This document shows positions 1-12,225 of a stretch of 64,000 bases of DNA, piece by piece. The notes below the pieces were generated by a model. The model was not told where the DNA came from. It worked only from the letters and a program-made list of their open reading frames with translations, and made no database searches. Position 1 is the stretch's first letter. The number at the start of each line of letters is the position of its first letter. This DNA is from Sympetrum striolatum (Eukaryota; Arthropoda; Insecta; Odonata; Libellulidae), in the NCBI GenBank assembly GCA_947579665.1, contig OX388345.1, forward strand, positions 28,983,849 through 29,047,848. The letters are read 5' to 3'. The position numbers and the translations under genes are program-made.

Positions 1-363
1 GTGAGAAAGATGGATAACAGATATACTTGTCCTGGACAACCAGTTTTATTTCAAATCGAGTAGTGCTTTAATAATACGTAATGTGTCACTTATCATAAAG
101 TGTATCACTTAATACATCACATAGTGATGCTTATTACTTATATTATCACGCGATATGTCACTTATGGTAAAATATCGCCTTCGTTCCTCAATCGTGGCAA
201 TCACGACTGATGCCAGGAGGATTCGTGACTATTCGCGAATCTATACAACAATTAGGTGCTCACACTACGATAAAAAAGTGACAAAAGCATTCTTGTAAGT
301 TAACGTGTACCGCAAATTATAATTTGAAAATACTTCTGAAGAGGAATTACTTACAATGTTGTA

Positions 364-440
364 CACTCCTGGCCAAAATTGACACAGCACCTCCCTAGCG
401 AACCTTACGGCCGGTGCTGCGTTAATTTTGGCGAGGACTG
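364..440. mobile_element. 77-bp palindromic MITE, copy 1 (TA target)
   Basis: Ends are CACTCCTGGCCAAAATT on the left and a near match on the right (CAGTCCTCGCCAAAATT on the opposite strand), each flanked by TA (362-363, 441-442). It has the same length and core (CTCCCTAGCG) as the copy at 8996. TA target and terminal CA suggest Tc1/mariner mobilisation. No coding capacity. Confidence 0.7.
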
Positions 441-1498
441 TACGTTAAGCAGATTTCTGTTGACAGCATTTAACTTTACTTTATAACTCGAACTTGACTA
501 TTTCGTTTCTTGGTCTCCTGTTTCCACGAATTCTATCCTCTCCTTTCACCCTTTGTTCTCCTAGCCCTTCACTCCCTTTCCCTCCTTTCTTTTGAGTGGA
601 ACTACTACTCCGTTTTCAAGTTTCGGGTGTGCTTGACGATGTCGCGAATGCGTATGTAAACCACTTCTTTTTAAGTGTGTTTTCGTGGAAATTGCTGCAT
701 CAATGAATTCGGACTCAAGTTTCCTTTGGTAAAGTTGATCCGTGTGTTTTAACGCTGCGGGTCACTTGAAATACTACAACAGATGTAGATGTAGAAGACG
801 GCATTGGCTGATTGCATTGCCTGATCATGATTACTGTCAAAATTTACTCAAATGAGAACGAATTCATCTCCAATAAAAAGTAATTAGCATAAAATAAAAA
901 AAACATGCGATTGATGTGTTTGCGACACGTCCATTTTAAAGCTCATTACGATGTAAAAAAACAAAATCAATTTTCGGAGGAAGTGTTACCTACAATTGCG
1001 AGCGGTCTGTTTCATGTTCGGGCTGTTTGATGAGGAAAATTGTAATATAAAAAGCCCGCAGAGAGATGGGGCATGTTTTTCGGGACTCAGTCATGTGGAA
1101 TGAAGGGAGACGTTTTATTTTTTCTCGCGAAATATATTGCAAACACGTTTTCAGACCCAATGATCGCTATCACCTGTTTTGGGCGATCATTCGGTGAAAC
1201 CGGTCGAGTGTTCGCGATAAATTTTGCGGAAAAGGTAAAGCGACTCCTTTCATTCTATTCGGGGAAAATTATGCGAGTTGGGTTTTTTGTAATTCCGGTA
1301 AATATTCGCTTTCACGGATTTATTCGAATACAAATACGACGAATGTATTCCTGATGCTGTAAATAAATCCACAGCCATTACGGAATAAATAATATAGTTT
1401 ATTGTTTCACAGGAATTTTTAATATTTGTTTTCCTTTGACTTGATTTATATTTGAAATAAATTTATATATATTAAAAGCGATTCGTTTTGTTAAGAAA

Positions 1499-1850
1499 TG
1501 CTACGATAAAAAAGTAAGCGTTACAAAAATGCTCTCAGACGTAGGTTGGGAATCCTTGAAAGAAAGGAGATTGGAAGCTAGGCTGCGATTGATTAATAAA
1601 TTCAGGGAAACTACATTTGCGGAAGATACAATCGGTATCGTGCAACCCCCCTGCTACCTCGGTCGATCCGATAATGACCGTAAGTTAAGAGAAATAGATA
1701 CTAGGACAAATTGTTTTAAAAATTCATTCTTTCTGCAAACGATACATGACAATAACCAAATAAGGAAGTAGTTTAGATTCAACTGGTGTTTACACCCCCT
1801 GCCACACGCCGAAAGGCGGCTTGTAGGGTATTAATGTAGATATAGATTGG
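1499..1850 (+). pseudogene. LINE reverse transcriptase C-terminal fragment (CR1/Jockey-like) with 3' end
   Basis: Reading frame 1529-1771 gives MLSDVGWESLKERRLEARL followed by TRTNCFKNSFF, matching the end of CR1/Jockey-type ORF2, usually of the form LGW-SL--RR---RL and later YK-SFFPRTI-DWN. Here the frame has N in place of W after the dinucleotide D and then stops. Downstream is the GTTTACACCCCCTGCCACAC 3' tail ending in TGTAGATATAGAT. It is a 5'-truncated dead copy. A more decayed copy is at 9815-10060. Confidence 0.6.
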
Positions 1851-1950
1851 CTTTCAAATGTTTTAAATACAAAAATATTTAACAAATGCTTAACCAAGAA
1901 TTAAATTGCATCCCATTGCGTATTCTTCCACACAAAATTTTATCAAAAAC

Positions 1951-2240
1951 CTATTTATGCCTCTTAAAATATTTCTTTAGTGAGCTTTTTAAGGTGAACG
2001 GTTTCTTTCGCACGTGAAAATACAAGTCTAGCACTTGCGTATGGGTAATGGGATGCGATTTTGACATGCTCCTCTGACTAAACCGTTTTGAGCATAAGTC
2101 ACAGATGAATGTATAGCTTCCGGAATGAATGTGTAGATGCATCAAAAGATTCCCTTTTATCGTAAACCTCTTCTTACAGATGTGACATTCAAAGGCCTTT
2201 GCACTCGTGTGTGACGCCACATCTCCTGTTAAATGACTCT
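1951..2240 (-). pseudogene. C2H2 zinc-finger protein fragment
   Basis: An 89-codon minus-strand frame carries one sound C2H2 finger (FECHICKKRFTIKGNLLMH..H) and a second (FICDLCSKRF then H...H). A third follows in which both cysteines are replaced (FHVRKKPF where CHVCKKPF is expected), although KSSLKKYFKRH is kept. Linkers (HSGSYTF, HTQVLDL) are degraded forms of the usual HTGEKPY/F. It ends at a stop after the third finger. The lost cysteines and lack of flanking exons suggest a retrocopy or relic. Functional use is not excluded for fingers 1-2. Confidence 0.6.
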
Positions 2241-2339
2241 TTCGGTAAGGAATCTTGTACGTGAAAGATAGGTAAAGAAATAAGCATTCTAAGATAGATT
2301 AAAAAGAGGATGCCATAATGGAATGGACATACGATATTG

Positions 2340-2398
2340 TTGATAGATAGATAAGGACTATATTAGGTAAAATTGAGATTTTTTAGTCCCATCTTCCA
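2340..2398 (-). repeat. LINE 3'-tail motif, decayed copy
   Basis: On the minus strand it reads ATGGAAGATGGGACT...TCTCAATTTTACC, a diverged copy of the tail found intact at 9520 and 29840 (GGAAGAAGAGACTT, hairpin partner AAGTCTCAATCT). Confidence 0.45.
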
Positions 2399-2639
2399 TT
2401 TAATCTATACTAATAAAACACAATAATGCATAATTTTGAAAAAAAAAACAATAAATTACAAATCTAAAATAATATAAAATATAAACCTAACCCATACAAA
2501 TATTAAAATACAAACATATATAAATATTACAAAAAATCCTGCATACAATCCTATTGTAAGGAAGTATAGTATATAGCAATGATGCACTACAGTATAATCA
2601 AATGGAAACCAAATTTGGCTTTTAAACGAGAAAATTCAA

Positions 2640-3400
2640 TATAAGGCAGGCAAGAGGGTCCATGAAAAATTGAATGTGGTCCACAGGAAAAAAAAATTTG
2701 GGAACCTATGGTGTACAGAAATCATAATAGAAAGAAACTAGAACAAAAGAGAGGAAGGAGAAGGAATGCTGACAGATATCAAAGAAGAAAGGAATCATAT
2801 AGAGCTGAAGAGAGATCCTAAAGACAGAACGCTGTGGAGGCAATATTTCCTTTGAAAACTTTAAGGCAGAAGCACCAAAGAAGATTCTGAGAAACAGAAA
2901 TTCTGCTTCGAAGCAACATGGCCATCAATGGAAGTAGCATGCGATGTGATACGCAGAATATCCAGAAAGAAGAAAGCATTCCACCTGAAATAGAAATTAT
3001 TCACAGAAAATAATACAAGCTTGGAAATGGGGAGACCGGTCATAATAACCTATATTTGGATTGTTCTTTTGCACGGCTGCAAAACATGGGTTACAACAGC
3101 AGAAGAGGCTATGGATTTGATAAAAGAATGATGAAAATAAAGAGATCGAATGAAGAAGCCCTCCGAAGAGAGAGAGAGGAAAATATTGACCAAAGGGAAA
3201 CGAGAACTAACCGTGCTCTCGGTGAAGGTCTGCAGAGGACAGCATTTGAAGGAGCGGTAATTGGGTTACAAAAGAGAACGTAGGTTGAATAACGAGTGAA
3301 ATGGCTAACTAGAGAGTGACGAGAAAATGAATCTAATGGCAGTGAACAGCATGAAAAAGATCAGTCCTTGTTCCGACGACGTATATCCATGATAATCCGA
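2640..3400 (+). pseudogene. LINE reverse transcriptase C-terminal relic
   Basis: In two frames across 3070-3330 the sequence spells HGCKTWVTTAEEAMDLIKE, then RSNEEALRRERE and GEGLQRTAFEGAVIGLQKR. These match the common LINE RT end of form LYG-ETW-LT-EE and SNEEVLRR, then G--GLLRT--EG-V-G-R. Frameshifts and stops break it. The stretch from 2640 looks like more of the same element but is too decayed to translate with confidence. Confidence 0.6.
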
Positions 3401-3920
3401 AGTAAAGCTATAAAATCGGAATCTAACGAAAAAGATTGTCATTATTCGAGTTTTGTTTATCTGAAAGAATCCTCCAAATTGAAATTTACTCAATAAATGT
3501 CCATATTTCCACGTAACCTACATTTTGAAACTTACAACACGATTCCTACACGGTTTTAATTTGCACAAAATATTACTGCCACCTTATGTCCATGAAAAAA
3601 TGTTAATTTAACATGTGAAATACAAGGTTGTAGATGAAGATGCAAGTTGACTTGTGAAACCGGTCGTACAATAAATTTTTTGTGGATAGTACTAAGTATT
3701 TCATTTTAATAATGTCTTTCCACCAAGTGACGCCTTCAGCCATCGATTTCACAATGTATCGTTCTTAAATTGCTTCTCAATCTTGTACAACATTGCGATA
3801 TTCTGAAATATACTAAGGAATGAATTAAGATTATCATTGGCAATCATCTTGGCTTATTATAGCTTTGAAAAGTGTAATGCATAGGGTCGTTATGCTCCAG
3901 TTACACGCATACCATTGTGA

Positions 3921-4477
3921 TAGAGGTGGGAACAATCGATTGAAAACAATCGAATAATTCGGTTGTTTGCTTCAATCGAATTATTCGAATAAAGCGTTTC
4001 GATTTTTCACTCAATCCTAACCGAGTTAATTTATTCGATTGTTTTGAGTGAGTAGAAAAAATCGAATAAATCTATTCGTTTTTTTTTAGTGAGTGGAAAA
4101 AAATCGAATCAATCTATTCGATTGTTCCAAGTGAGTTCAGAGGAAGTGAGTGAAAAATCGAATAGATTTATTCGATATAAGTTGATAGAAGTGGCTCGTA
4201 ACATGATCACATTTTGTGGAAGTCTGGTAGAGATATGTGATACTGATGTAATATGAATATAGATATCATATATACGTGTGTGTATGTATATCTGATCCGA
4301 TATCCCGGCAGCCAGGTGTTACTGCCCCTGACCAGCTAATGCGTCCTGTCCAGCCTACGAAAGCGAGTGAATTCATTCGAATGAAAACAATCGAATAAAT
4401 GCCAAAACAATCGAATAAATGCCAAAACAATCGAATAACTATTCGATTGTTTTTTTCAATCGATTGTCCCATCTCTA
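3921..4477. mobile_element. Non-autonomous hAT element (557 bp) with 8-bp target duplication
   Basis: Terminal repeats TAGAGGTGGGAACAATCGAT (left) and TAGAGATGGGACAATCGAT (right, opposite strand) are flanked by identical CATTGTGA at 3913-3920 and 4478-4485. The first and last ~230 bp are filled with the motif AATCGAAT/ATTCGATT in both orientations. The middle (about 4200-4370) is unrelated and holds no frame of note. The ends resemble those of the hAT at 57420-60607 (TAGGGATGGGACGTTCGAAT), suggesting mobilisation by a related transposase. Confidence 0.85.
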
Positions 4478-6109
4478 CATTGTGAGTGTCAGTGAGATAA
4501 GCGTACTACCTCATTCCTCATCTTGCCAGAGAGACTCCCTCTCCAAAGCTAAAATTTGAGGAAGCATAGAGACTCGAATCGACTTTTACTTGGTTACTTT
4601 ATTTATAGGCAGAAAAAGTTACATGCATTTTTATGTTTTTCATAAATTTTTTACTAAATGGAATACGTTTCAATCATTAAAATTCCTAATTTTCAAAATT
4701 TCACTGTGAATGAAATAGCAACTGGAAACGAACGCTCAGAGGCTGTGGATTCCATTAGATAAGACATTTTCCTCATTTCCGATTGTGGTCCCGAAGCACG
4801 TAAATTTCTCCCTCTAGTTTCATCGTTTTATCTATGTATCATCCCCATGGTTTTTCACTGAAAATTTTCTTTGGGCTTAATCTCGAGCAGCTTAAAATCG
4901 GGGTACGTTCTGAAAGCCTAACCTTTAACTTAAGGTATCAAGAAAGTTTACATGTAAATTATTTCTAAATATACACTTTTCATTAGTACGTGCGATGGTG
5001 ATGTTCCTGCAAAATCAGGGGACTTTATAAACGAGAAGCAATTGAAAGTCGAGATAAGAAAACAATCACCCGAGGAAAGTCATCATCTTCCCTCAAACGC
5101 CTTGTTAACGCAATAACCTTTTTCAATGATGGCATCTAATGGTGCTCCCCCTCGGTTTGCAGAAGGAGGAAGTCGTAAGACCCTCAGATGTTAGCGATCG
5201 GATGATAACGCCTTCGCTGGATTAACCGCAGTTTGTTTTGCTCGAAAATTTACTCGAGAATTTCGGAGTAAAGCGATTTTCATTTATGGGTAGATAATGT
5301 ATTCCTCCTAGATGGAAATTCAGCCACAATTTCGGATCACTTCATCGGTGTGAAATAAAACTGTAGAATTGGCAACAATTTAATGATGGCTTATCAGATT
5401 TTCCTGAAGGCGTTTTGGAAACACAATGATAAAATAACTGGATTCTTATCAATCGAGAAGTTAAATGAATTCAGAGAAACTGGTATTATAGAGCATATGG
5501 TTTATTCCACAGATACATCGACCTGGAAAGATATCCAACGGAGGATAAAATTTCCAAAATATAAAGGAAAAATTATCATACTTGTAAAATGTATGTTGTT
5601 CCGCCATTCAGTTGCACTGGAATGCCATCTTTTTCAGAAGACCAGTAAAAAAATATAATAAATTATCAGAATTTTCTGAATACCTTTCTATGAAATGATA
5701 ACAAGAAGAAGGCTTCACAAAGGATTGACAAATTCAGTTACAGCGTATTTAACAGCATCAAATTCTCAGTTGTTTGGTGTTTTCCTATCTTTTATAGTTT
5801 AATTCGACATCTTATATAGTTCTTATTCATATCGTACATATTACATCTTTCCTTGACCTTTTTCTTTTTCTCACCAAAGTCTAAATTCTATTGTTATGAA
5901 TCCACTTTCCGGTTTTCTCTCTTGTTTTGTTTTTTAATAAAATTGTTTCATTGTTAATTTTTATATTGTAATATTCCTCCTTTTCATAGTATCTAACGTA
6001 TGTTGTCAACTACGGCTGTTAACGTTAGTAAAATTGATAGTTATACAAACGCTGTCGTTGACACAAGATCATTTGTCCAATTGTATCGTAATTCTTTGTA
6101 ATTTAATGA

Positions 6110-6200
6110 AGGTGCTTCGACAGCACTGACCACTGACTGAATGACAGGTCATTGTACCCCAGTATCGGGAATCGCACCCGGGGCCATTTTCAAGAAAGGC
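6110..6200 (-). repeat. tRNA-derived SINE family B, decayed copy
   Basis: Minus-strand sequence carries GCCCCGGGTGCGATTCCCG (B-box-like) and ends with GCTGTCGAAGCACC, the same 3' body as the clean copy at 61707-61865. Confidence 0.5.
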
Positions 6201-7055
6201 GAAAACTGCCTGTCTGTCTTACCGGTTTCACTAGCTAAAGGAGAAACTGAATTAAGAATATCTTTATCGGTTTCATTTCTACAGCGACTTAAACCTTTTA
6301 CTTTTCCTCTATAGAAAATAAATAAGGGCTTATTTTGAAACTTACATTCGTTTGATTCTTTCATTACCTTAAATTGATTATTTGTTCATCCACAATTATT
6401 TGGCTAATCGATTACTTTTTCCAATTAATGATTCTAAATCCATGAAAATTTCTACTTTACGTTCCAATTCGTGTCTATTATGCAAAATTATTTTTACTAA
6501 GTATACACCTCTAGTAATATTTTTATTTTCAATAAATTTCGGGCCCAATTCTTTTTTGGTTTTTTTCCTAATTTGAATTACCTTTTCGGACGTCAAATTA
6601 TAATATCAAAGGCTATCCAAATGCACTTTCATAATTTTTATTCCATTAAATTAAATGCAGGATATATTTTTGTATAAGTCTTCGCATTTATTATGAGGTC
6701 ATAAGGTATTTAAAATTTTCATACCATTAAACGTCAAATAAATTATGAGTGACTAGTTATAATTTCGATTTAATATTAACACAGCTCCTGTATATTTTAT
6801 TCGCAAAAAAAGTCAAATGCCCAAAAATCATTTTGGAGTCAATCGTCAACGAGCGCTTAGGTTAGAAAAAGCAGGTAACAAATACGAGCATTTCTGACGT
6901 ATCGCTATTGAACAGCTCATACTTAGCAGTAAAATCTCCTTAACGCATAGTCGCTTAGCACTAATTTCTCGATTACAGGAACCTAAACTGCGCTTCCGGC
7001 AGCAACACATCGCAACTAATGGAGATTCATTCGATTAATCTGTTAAGGCCAATTT

Positions 7056-7570
7056 GGTGTATATGTCACACCCCAAACGTGTAATCGCCCAATTCATGAA
7101 ATGGGCAAACAGAAAGAAAAAAATTGCCCATTTCATGAAATGGGCAACGAAAATCCACTCCGTTTCACAAACGGGGGAACCGATGTTTTCCTGTTTTTTG
7201 GCCTGAAAAACCTTCTTAGGATATGGTAATATTCTAAAATGTTGCAATAATTCTTATTATATCAATAAAATATTTTTTATTATATCACGATGCGAGTGAT
7301 TACATGTCCATGCATATAGAAACTTATGGAGAAATTTGTCTTAGTCGTGGTTCTTGCATGTTTTCCCACTATGGCATGAGGAGCTGCATTTTAAGTTGCC
7401 TTTGGCACATTTACATCTTTTATTGAGACAGTCACCCTTGCATGAACACCTTTTAAACCCTTGCCCGTTGCTCATCGATAATTTCCTTACTATTTCCCTC
7501 AAACATAGCTCGTTATCGGGGATACATACATAAATGGGCGATTACACGTTTGGGGTGTAACACATACACC
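7056..7570. mobile_element. MITE with ~36-bp terminal inverted repeats
   Basis: Left end GGTGTATATGTCACACCCCA and right end (opposite strand) GGTGTATGTGTTACACCCCA both continue AACGTGTAATCGCCCA. The interior is about 440 bp with the self-complementary GCCCATTTCATGAAATGGGC near 7123-7145 and no recognised frame. A target duplication was not evident, so the superfamily is unknown. Confidence 0.65.
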
Positions 7571-8995
7571 CGTGCCAAGGATATGGTCACTGTCAACTGT
7601 CCATTAGAGCTTTAATAATATGCTAAACGCTTTGTTTGCCTTTGTGCATTGCAACCTGAAGATTAGCGTATGACTGTGGGTTTAAAATGATAATATACGT
7701 GGTTTAAATAACAGAAAATACTAGCTAGAACGCAAGATGTCACTGAATGAGGAAAAAGTCTCGAAATCTAGCTACAAATTCCTAAATTGGCATGTGCAAT
7801 TACCTCGGTATTTCCCTTAAATCTTGTCACGCAAGGGTTAAGGTTGAATTCCTGTTCAAAACATCTTTTTTAAATTTCATAGGCTATGTTTCGTAATGGG
7901 AGAGATTTTAAATCCTAGTCTAGATTTGGCTCTGAAATGACCTTTTAATTTGTTTCGATGCCAAAATCACTGAGTATTTTCTGTTTTTCAATTATTTTGG
8001 TTCTCATTTCCTCATCACAGAATTAACTAATCAAGTTTTGAGGAACCAAAATGAGATTTCAAGAAAATGGCACTTTAATCAATGCACTCGTCGTGCCCCA
8101 TCAGAAAATCCTTTCAAAAAATAACGTCTCGTTTCACCGGAAATGCAAAACATCAACATAGCGAATTGAAATACTCTAGAACGAGAAATTTCACGAAAGA
8201 ATATTCCGAATTGTGAAAGATGAAATTCCGCTTCGCCTTTCTCCGAATCTAATATGCACTGGTGATTTCGGGACCAATTTATGAGGGATGAATAAAAATT
8301 TCTTATAATGAGGCTATTAATTTCTCGTCCGACAAAATCTCAAGGGAAATCCACGTTGAAACAAAATATCGCTGGTGCGCTCATCCGTGAGGAATGGAAG
8401 AAGAAGCAGAATAAAACGTAATTGTCTAATAGGCGAAATAATTGAAATAAAAGAGCAAATGGGAGAGGATAGGAAGGAGGGGCAAAGCCTGATTAAGGAT
8501 CCAAACTCCACTCCACGATTCTAATGTCCTTATGATAACATTCAATTATTATTGTTTGCAGATAGCTCCGTTCAATTATGCCCATAAGACGATACCACGC
8601 ATTGTTTGCTTTCCTTTCACGCACAAGCACGCATACATATATAGAGGGATATAGGGTGGGTGGGGCAGCGATGGAGTCGTCCTAGGTATCTTTCAAATGG
8701 GGCTCTCAAATGAATGTTCAGGTATTCAGTTTTCGAATACTGAGTATGCCTACGAAAATGAATTTCCGAGCTAATTCAGATAATGATTAATACCTTAAAG
8801 AACTGTACAATTCAGGATAACCAACTGACAACATCAAATGTGCTTTGCAAATCTACCGCTAACTCTGACAAAAAGATGTGAATTCCAGCAACAGAGGTGT
8901 GTAAGAGACAAGAAAGAATAGTAAGAGCAGAAACAAGGTGACACAACGTCTTTATATTGGAAAGAAAAAAATTTTAGGCATGCAGAAAGATGGTA

Positions 8996-9072
8996 CACTC
9001 CTGGCCAAAATTAACGCACCAACTCCCTAGCGATCCTAACGACCGGTGGTGCGTTAATTTTGGCCAGGAGTG
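8996..9072. mobile_element. 77-bp palindromic MITE, copy 2 (TA target)
   Basis: A 26-bp perfect inverted repeat beginning CACTCCTGGCCAAAATTAAC closes on itself around a 25-bp core, flanked by TA at 8994-8995 and 9073-9074. It has the same length as copy 1 at 364-440 and is better preserved. Confidence 0.75.
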
Positions 9073-9261
9073 TACAACAGACTGAATACTGAATACTATA
9101 ATATAATTTAGTATCGAACTCTACATGAGGGTAGTAAATGTTTATGATAAAACTAAGTAGAAAACTTTAACTCATATGAGTACTCTTTCCTTCGTATGGT
9201 AGTAAAATATGTTATTATGTATATTGCTATCGTTTGTTTTAATGTGAACTGATTCTTATCT

Positions 9262-9600
9262 ATGTATCGCATTCAAGTACTTACTGGTAGTGTATTTCTT
9301 TATTTTTTCATGTTATTTTTTTATTTCTCATCTTTTATTTTATTGCTATCGGTAGGTTTGAGCAGGTTTTTCACATTCCCCCTTCTTTGCGGGTGCTTTC
9401 CTGCAAGGGATAATTTCTTTCCTAATAGTCTCTTAGGTTTTCATATCCTCAATTCAAATTCAAATTGTTTCTCATACATTCCTGTTCTCTTTAATTTAAT
9501 TATTTTATTATTAATGACGATGGGATGGATGAAAGAAGAGATTTTAGTCTCAATCTTGCCCAAATAAAGACGATTATTATTATTAATGTTACTGTTATTA
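9262..9600 (+). repeat. LINE 3' UTR and tail with A-T rich microsatellite end
   Basis: The segment ends ATGGATGAAAGAAGAGATTT, then TAGTCTCAATCTTGCCC, AATAAA, GACGATTATTATTATTA. The same tail recurs at 29838, 38775 and 53773. The 101-codon hydrophobic frame over it is T-rich UTR sequence, not a protein. Confidence 0.5.
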
Positions 9601-9814
9601 TTAGAAAATGATTGTTTCAGAAAAAAATAATCCAAAAATGTATCACTAGGTTTGTTTGCTCACCATTGCAAATTGCAAGATTGTTGGCATATTGAAATCA
9701 TATTAATGAAATTAGATTAACTCTATCCGTTTGATTTTTCAGAATTCAAGGTCTTCTTCATTCATTCATAGTTCGCCATTTTAATTAACAGTGCAAGGCA
9801 AATGCTTATGTGCT

Positions 9815-10060
9815 TCGATAAAAAGTAAGCTTTATGGATATTCTCTAAGAAGCGAGTTGGGAAACTTTGAAAGAAAGGAGATTAGAAGCTTGGCTGCGAT
9901 TCCTTGATAAAATCAGCGAAAGTACGTTTTCTGAAGACGTTACTGGGTTCTTTCGACCTCCTGCTACTTCGGCCGATCCAATGATGAGCGTGAAATGATG
10001 TTAAGACAATTCCTTTTAAAAATTCATCCTAACGACAAGCGAAAATAAGAAACCGAAGAA
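9815..10060 (+). pseudogene. LINE reverse transcriptase C-terminal relic, second copy
   Basis: The nucleotide sequence parallels 1505-1740 (shared GAAAGAAAGGAGATT.GAAGCT, GGCTGCGATT, CTGCTAC.TCGG.CGATCC), with more indels. No open frame remains. Confidence 0.55.
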
Positions 10061-10103
10061 GCTATTCGATTTCTCGGACTTTACTGCCAGTACCTCATAT
10101 CGA

Positions 10104-10871
10104 AAAATCTGATGTGGCCAGCACATGACTTTCTCCATACACAAGATATAGATATTTATCTACGACACTATTTTCTAACTCTAGATTCAATCTAAACTTG
10201 GAAGATATATATACTAATAATTTTTTTGTAATTTTTGTAGATAACTGTATATACCTAAATATCAGATTAATGGAGGAATTTTGCAAAACGGAAACGATCT
10301 TCGAATCGTAAAGCTCGACTTTACTCGACTAACGACGCCAACCATAGTGCTGTATATGAAATTTGGTGTTGATACGACAAATAGTTTTCATGTTAGAGCG
10401 CCCACAAAGTACATAATCAGCAACTTCCGGTTTATCAGTATTTCAAAAATAACTCCTAAACAATCAGCGATATAAAATATGTATCGTTCTAAAGTTATAG
10501 TAAATTACATTTTCTAAAACTTTTATATATAATAGTGTATACCTAAATATCATATTTATGGAGATATTTTGCAAAAACGGAAATTTGCTTCGAAGAATAA
10601 AGCTCGACTTCCGGTTAACCGATTTACTCCAAAAACTAATCAACTCTGACAGCGCCTATCACATTGCTATATATGAAGTTTGGTATTGATACAACTAATA
10701 GTTTTTACGTTAGAGTGCCCACAAGCACACACACACAAACACACAGACATTCCGAAAATGGTCAAAACGAGTTCTAGGGACCTCAAAACATGTATTTCCG
10801 TTGAAATCTCGAAGTCGATTTTTTTCATGAAAACAATACTTTCTCTATACTACGTATACGGAGAAAGAAAT
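10104..10871 (+). repeat. Composite repeat copy A (subunits, CA tract, AGAGAAAG palindrome end)
   Basis: It starts ATCTGATGTGGCCAGCACAT and ends at the palindromic CTTTCTCTATACTACGTATACGGAGAAAG. It has two ~300-bp subunits, each with AAGCTCGACTTCCGG-type sequence and ACTCCAAAAACTAATCAACTC, followed by a short CA tract. The order is the same as in the inverted pair at 12226-14345, but the first subunit hairpin is decayed. Confidence 0.6.
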
Positions 10872-11599
10872 AAGGCAGCATGTATGGTTTAATGCATGAG
10901 TGAAGACTCAGGCAAACGTTTAAAATAAACGGCTTTATTTTTCACAGTAGAAAACAACGTAGTAGGAGGTTAATTCAAACTTTTATGGGAAGAGAGTGTA
11001 ATGATGCAACTGACAGAAATAATTGGCTTAGAAAAACAACCAACAAGCCCAACGCGACCGAATAAAAGGCTTAATTAGTTTTTGGAGACGTATAACATGC
11101 CCTTAAAACTATCATGTCACGACTAGTAAGTGTTTCAGAGGAGATTGTTGGCGAAAATCCCCACACAAGAAGAATTAGTGGTACCCAAATAGAATAAGAA
11201 TAACTGCAGCAAGGAGATTACCGCTGGGGCGCTTGAAGCTTGTAAGGAAGTGACTTTACAGTAGTTTCGGCGCATTTACTCAGAGTTCATTGTCAGGGAC
11301 AAGGTGGATGCCCCGAGGCCCGGAACCACGCAAGAATTAGCATCTAGAAATGAAATTAGCATTACACAAGCAAGGCAGAAAATTCAATGGTGCCTAGCAA
11401 TCCGGTAGTATCCAACTTGGCGTGTAAATGCAAAACACTTGAATTACGAAAAGCTCGAAATTAAGAAAACTATTTTATAAAAATATATAAAAAAATATAT
11501 ATATATATAATTCTAACAACATTAATCAATTCTTTGTTGTATCCATCCAAGTCTCTTTTTTAAACAACAAAGACTATATTTTAACTGCGTTTATTCCTA

Positions 11600-12160
11600 A
11601 ATTCTAGCTTTTTCCGACAGTGTGCGAAAAGGGACCGCGTATATTTCCGCAGATAAGGCGACCTTCAGATAAGACGAGATATACATTTTAGTCAACGTTT
11701 TTTCGTTTTAGCGTATATCTGTCCTATAAGACGACCCCAACACAATGGATTGATTTAGTTGAGATCAGCAATCGAAATTTGGATGGTAATACTGTATAGC
11801 GTACATAGAATTATGTCCTATTGGTAATTTTCGGAATGGACAATTCTTATTTTCTTGCATCTGGTAGCACTGTCATGCGATTGCTGCAAACATTCGCTGT
11901 GATTCGGGCAATGACCTTTACCATCAGTAGCTCAACATAGATAACTTTTAATATTGATTTTATATCGATATATTAGCATTGTTTTACAATTGCCACAAAC
12001 CTAAATTGTTTCACATACATTTGTGAGTGATTTGTTTCACTTTATAATAGTTGCGATTTATATCAACTTCCATATAATTTTATTATCTGTCTGATTAGAC
12101 GTACTGCAGATTTTGGAGGCCTTTTATATGATTCAACTATCGACCTATCAACGGAAATAT
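11600..12160. repeat. Interspersed DNA-transposon-like repeat, copy 1
   Basis: About 520 bp matching 61640-62320 over long stretches (GAGATCAGCAATC, TTTCTTGCATCT..AGCACTG, ACCATCAGTAGCTCAA, ATGATTCAACTAT). It begins with CGTATA/TATAAGACGA-type motifs, also seen at 24165-24770 and 29724. No coding frame recognised. Confidence 0.55.
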
Positions 12161-12225
12161 GCAGTACAGAAACTTCCATTTTATAATACGAAAAAACTAA
12201 GCGTTTAATATGTCACTTTCCAATG

